Below, in pieces: positions 60,042 to 64,000 of a DNA stretch of 64,000 nt (position 1 is its first letter; each line of letters starts with the position of its first letter). The translations under genes and the position numbers were made by a program. The notes under the pieces are model-generated. The model did not search any database, was not told where the DNA came from, and worked only from the letters and a program-made list of their open reading frames with translations. Source of the DNA: Filosporella fistucella (Eukaryota > Ascomycota > Leotiomycetes > Helotiales). The stretch covers positions 2,137,696 through 2,201,695 of the forward strand of contig JAQJZZ010000013.1 in the NCBI GenBank assembly GCA_030077755.1, in the 5' to 3' direction.

Positions 60042-60616
60042 TGTTAGATTTATAATTATTAAATTTTTTAAATTTTTTAAAAAAAAAAAAATTTTAAAAA
60101 AAAGGAGAAAACCTTTTAAGAAAAGATTTCTCATAATTTAACCGTAATAAGTTATTATAAAATTATATATAAGCTTTTTAATACTATTATTACTTATATT
60201 ATAAGTTATAGCTTCCTATTATAGCTTAGCGTCTTTATATAAATAATGTTAGGTTTTTGGACTTTTAAAAAGTTTTAATAACTTTGGATTTCTAATCAAT
60301 TAGCTAAAATTAACGTAATGGATTACGCGTTCTTATATGTGATTATTAATTAATAATATCACATAGCTTATAATATTATTAATATTAATAGTAGATTTCT
60401 AATTAATAGAATCTATTAGAATTAATTATTTAAATATTTAAATCGAGTCAATTCTTATATTTAAGAATTAAGTAAAAAGTCAAATAAAAAATATACTTAT
60501 TATTATTATTCCTTATTAATAAGCCTTATAGCTTAAGCGATACTTCTACCCTCCTTTAATATATATATATAGAGTAAAGGTTTACTTCTTACCTATATTA
60601 TATTATATATCTTATA
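60042..60616 (+). mobile_element. LTR-like copy 3 (long form)
   Basis: Starts TGTTAGATTTATAATT and ends about CTTATA, same order of blocks as copy 1 but with an additional 107 nt at 60301-60407. The extra part is bounded by TTTCTAATCAAT and TTTCTAATTAAT and includes a near-perfect palindrome at 60336-60365. Confidence 0.65.
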
Positions 60617-60677
60617 GGTTATAAGCCCGGATTTTGCCAATTGCTAAATAAGAAGTAATATTACTTTTACTTCCAAT

Positions 60678-61204
60678 TGTAAGATGTATAAATGAGAGGC
60701 AATTTAATAAATAAAATAAGTTATATTCTAATATGAAACTAAATTCTAGCCTTTTAAAATGCTAGAGTTAAACTATTTAAGGGGTGCTTAAGGGATTCTT
60801 ATAAATTATCAAATATAACCGAATAATTGAGGTTATATAAAATTATAATTTCAATTATATATCTGATAAGATTCCCTCCTTTTAATAATACTATCTTAGC
60901 ATTAATTCCTAAGCCTTATTAATTCCTATAATAGTAATTAAAAGCTATTATATTACTTATATCTCCTTATAGGAATTTAGTTTAATTAAATATAATATAA
61001 GAATATTATTATAGAATTATATTTTAGCTTATTAAGGTATAATTAATCTTATAAGTTATAACTCTTATATAAGGAAATAGCTTTAATAAGGCCTTAATTG
61101 GCTCTTATGCTCCTCGGGTATTATATTATTTTATAACTTTTATTTATTTTAGCCGCGTAGCTTAATATATAGGAATGGCTTTATATTTAATCCGAGTTTA
61201 TATT
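60678..61204 (+). repeat. Tandem unit A (about 527 bp), heavily RIP-mutated
   Basis: Starts TGTAAGATGTATAAATGAGA and matches unit B over its whole length. Differences are nearly all A or T here where B has G or C, so A bears more RIP than B. Could be an LTR or another repeat unit. Confidence 0.8.
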
Positions 61205-61731
61205 TGTGAGACGTATAAATGGGAGGCAATTCAACGAGTAAAATAAGTTATATTCTAGTACGAGACTAAACTCTGGCCTTTTAAAATGCTAGAGTTGGAC
61301 TATTTAAGGGGTGCCTAAGGGGTTCCTATAAACTGCCGAATATAATCGAATAGTCGAGGTTATATAAAATTATAATTCCAATTATATATCTGACAAGATT
61401 CCCCCCTTTTAATAATGCTATCCCAGCATTAATTCCTAGGCCTTATTAACTCTCATAACGGTGACTAAAAGCTACCGCATTACCTATGTCTCCTTATAGG
61501 AGTTCGGTCTAATTAAGTATAATATAAGAGTGCTATTATAAAATTATATTTTAGCCTATTAAGGTGTAACTAATCTCATAAGTTATAACTCCTATATAGG
61601 GAGATAGCTTTAATAGGGCCTTAATTGGCTCTTACGCTCCCCGGGTATTATGCCATTCCGTAACTTTTATTTGCTTTAGCCGCGTGGCTTGGCATATGGG
61701 AATAGCTTTATATTTGGTCCGAGTTTATATT
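61205..61731 (+). repeat. Tandem unit B (about 527 bp), lightly RIP-mutated
   Basis: Starts TGTGAGACGTATAAATGGGA directly after unit A, in the same orientation. GC is clearly higher. Both units end GAGTTTATATT. This pair could be two LTRs in tandem, as left by recombination. Confidence 0.8.
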
Positions 61732-63229
61732 AAAGAGCAAATAAACTCGCCTAATTCTTATAATCTTGCTTTCCTATACTTATAAACCTAAGGTTTTAAT
61801 TAGCTAAAGGGCCCGAATTTGCGTGTAAGGCTAAGTGATCTAAAAAACTAAATTATTATATAATGGTAAACGCGTTTAATTAGCTATATAAAACTTCAAA
61901 ATAGTTAAAGCTATTTATTACCTTAAAATAGCTTAGGGCAAGAACTATTTAGGTAGTAATTTAAAAGTTGAAATTAGGCTAAGCTTATTTATATAAATAA
62001 TAACTCCCTTTTAACTTTTAACTTCTTTTCTTTAAGCTTATAATAATCTTTATATAATAGCATATGCTTCTTTCTTTTTTTATTCCTTAATCTTTAATCT
62101 TTTTTATCTTCTTAATCTTTACTCTTTTTTAACTTTATTATAGGTCCTCTTATATTAGATTATAGCGGCCATAACGTTATTATTAGCAGGCCTTATAAGC
62201 GCAAGCGTAGTAATAAGGTTAATACTTGGCCTATTATTTTTCATTATTAAAGATGCTTAAAGCATACTTTAATCAATCCTTCCTATACTTATATTACTCG
62301 AGTAAAAAAGTCTACGTGCACTCGTTATATTAGAATAAGTAATATTTATAAGAAGATAAATCTCCTTTTAGGCTATTATAATAATATTAATAGGTTTAAA
62401 TTCCCGTTAATTTATATTAAATCTATCGTGAAATTAAGGATTATATTAAAGAATTTAACGAGTTTATGGCTTTAAATAAGGGCAAGGAGCTTATTAGTAC
62501 CAATAAGGGTTTTCTTATAATCTAATTGGCTAGCTAGGGAATAAAGGATAGCTTTAATATTTTAAAGAGGGGTAATATAAATACTAAGGATATTCTCACT
62601 TTTAAAGGATTTCCTATTATAAGTTTTCCTCCCCCTACTTACTAGTGCCTACTAATATCCTATAATTATACTTACGTCTATATTAGAAGCATATGGAATT
62701 TCGTGTCAAGCTCTAATAATTAACCTTTACTTATAAGGTTCCTAGTGCTAGTGGTCCTAATGCTAAAAAGATCGCTATTTTTTAAGAGTTAGTCTAAGAG
62801 GTCAAGCGCTTTCATTTGGCTTATAAATATTAGGTATAACCCTTCCCTTAACCTAAGATGCTCCTATTAATTGCCTTATAACATAATATTTACAATGAGC
62901 TTTCCTCTCTTAATATTAATAAAAATATCCCTAAAGGCATCCTCGCGATATTTTTTTAGATTTAAGTGGTTTTTAAGTGGCGTTTAAGTGGCTTTATCTT
63001 TACTTTAAGATATCCTAGGCTATTTTTATTTTTGCCCTTAATAAAATAAAATGCTTTCCTACCCAAGTGCCAAATATATTTATAATATTCCTAAAATATG
63101 CCTTTATTCCTGCTTTATTTTACTTATATTAGGCATTATTCCTAGTTTATTTCCCGCTTTTTTAGGGTCTTCCCTTCCTCTTCTTCTTTTTACCTAATAG
63201 CTAGGAAGTTCCTTCTTAATTTGCTTTAG
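61732..63229. other. RIP-degraded sequence after the tandem units
   Basis: Lower AT than the other tracts, with many stop codons. A plus-strand stretch near 62160-62360 has a run of Lys/Arg codons and may be a remnant of a gag-like or DNA-binding domain, but I cannot identify it. No gene accepted. Confidence 0.5.
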
Positions 63230-64000
63230 GTGGCTTAACTTTATTATCCTATTCTTTTATAGGTAGCCCATGGTTTTTAAGGTATGCATTTAATATTTCC
63301 TTTATATTCCTTAAATTTAGGTATATTAGGAGCTAGGTATTATAATCCTCTAGCTATTCCTTCCATTTTATAAGATATCTCATATTTTTTATTTTATTAT
63401 CTTATATATAGTCTAAAATGGATTTTACTTCCTATTCCTGCTTATTTTCTTCATTTTTAAGCTCTAGCAGCTCACCTTCTTAATACCGCTCAAGCTCTTT
63501 TCCTTCCCTTTTATAATATGGCTCTAAAAGCAATACGTGAAATATATTATATAATCTAGCGTAAATGCTTAAAAGCTTTAAATGATATATAAATTCTCCT
63601 ATTAATTTAATCACTTAAAAAGGACTTATATATTTAGGCTAAAGTTTACTATACTTTATTCTCAGATTCTTAATGGAGAGCATTACCTATTAATAAAGGG
63701 AATAGTATTTATCTAGCCATGATTTATTAAAATACTTTTCACGGCTTTCTTAAGCATGCTTCTAAAAACCTTTTAAGGCCTCTCGCTCTTTCTTTATCAA
63801 ATTTGCTCTTTCTCGCGTAGCTAATACCTCCCCCTTAATACCCCTAACCTTAGGATTTTATAATAGCTTAGGATCATATCCGTAATATACCCTAAAAGGA
63901 GTAAAACTAAGAACCGAATAAATAGAGTTATTATAGGTAAATTCGGTAAAGCTAAGTTAATATACCCAATTTAATTTTCTCATATTATAATAATATTTTA
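63230..64000 (-). mobile_element. Ty3/gypsy LTR retrotransposon remnant: integrase end, C-terminal part
   Basis: Minus-strand reading, with many RIP stops ignored, gives TEFTYNNSIYSVLSFTPFRV then YYGYDP, the integrase core end typical of Ty3/gypsy elements. It is followed by a KYFNKSW...SIKNLRIKYSKL-type GPY/F module, then YNIFHVLLLEPYYK, and a KSILDY segment as at the start of a chromodomain. Stop codons such as TAA and TAG break the frame in several places. The element continues past the window end. This is a dead copy. Confidence 0.75.

Noticed and set aside
62160..62700. Possible plus-strand gag or zinc-cluster remnant.
   Set aside because: RIP has removed too much: only a basic run and a few Cys/His codons remain, so no family can be named.
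1..64000. tRNA or rRNA genes.
   Set aside because: I looked for TTCGA/TTCAA-type T-loops and conserved rRNA blocks; the few hits (15856, 23878) lack a matching acceptor stem. A tRNAscan or Infernal run would settle it.

Overview
The window is nuclear DNA of a filamentous ascomycete (Pezizomycotina). The evidence is short spliceosomal introns (about 43-115 nt, mostly GT-AG with CTAAC/CTGAC-like branch sites), a velvet-family regulator, fungal-only families (rhodopsin-like Pfam type, Ser/Thr-rich GPI proteins, LPxEIR-type proteins) and long AT-rich tracts made by repeat-induced point mutation (RIP). Gene content and the sharp AT/GC mosaic suit the Leotiomycetes (Helotiales), but that placement is inference.

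Layout. 1-3.1 kb: the 5' part of CTP synthase, cut by the window edge, and a VelC-like velvet gene, both minus strand. 3.1-9.9 kb: a long stretch with no supported gene. 9.9-13.8 kb: an intronless luciferase-like (SsuD-type) monooxygenase, an intronless lactonase-like metallo-beta-lactamase and a dienelactone-hydrolase-type enzyme. 15.9-17.1 kb: a fungal LPxEIR-type protein with a broken frame. 18.3-21.6 kb: a five-exon cytochrome P450 and a secreted CE1-type esterase. 21.7-23.2 kb: an unrecognised multi-exon gene. 24.0-29.9 kb: a large GPI-type surface protein and a membrane-anchored aspartic-protease-like protein that lacks its first catalytic Asp. 30.2-31.3 kb: a conserved-looking five-exon gene of unknown function. 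32.8-37.5 kb: a secreted GH1 beta-glucosidase and a ten-exon DAL5-like MFS transporter. 38.1-38.9 kb: a hypothetical with a His tract. 39.5-43.4 kb: a PRCC-family gene head-to-head with the TORC2 subunit SIN1/AVO1. 45.2-47.7 kb: a small Ser/Ala-rich GPI protein and a type II membrane, glycosyltransferase-like protein. 49.5-50.5 kb: a GST-like pseudogene with a frameshift and a CAG-to-TAG stop.

From about 50.7 kb the DNA becomes a RIP-degraded, AT-rich compartment running to the window end. It contains three related LTR-like copies (two direct, one inverted), a tandem pair of about 527-bp units with very different RIP loads, and a wrecked Ty3/gypsy integrase on the minus strand at the end. Two islands of normal composition survive in it: a 127-residue Cys-containing protein with a GPI-like tail, and an intact rhodopsin-like membrane protein.

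Secreted or surface-exposed products (esterase, beta-glucosidase, GPI proteins, protease-like receptor) and small-molecule enzymes (P450, monooxygenase, lactonase-like hydrolase, dienelactone hydrolase) sit among core genes (CTP synthase, SIN1, PRCC, velvet). No classical biosynthetic cluster with a backbone synthase is present. Points I rate most worth checking: a probable U2-type AT-AC intron in CTP synthase, the decayed GST at the RIP border, the asymmetrically mutated tandem units, the LTR indel carrying a palindrome, and the intronless monooxygenase/lactonase pair.
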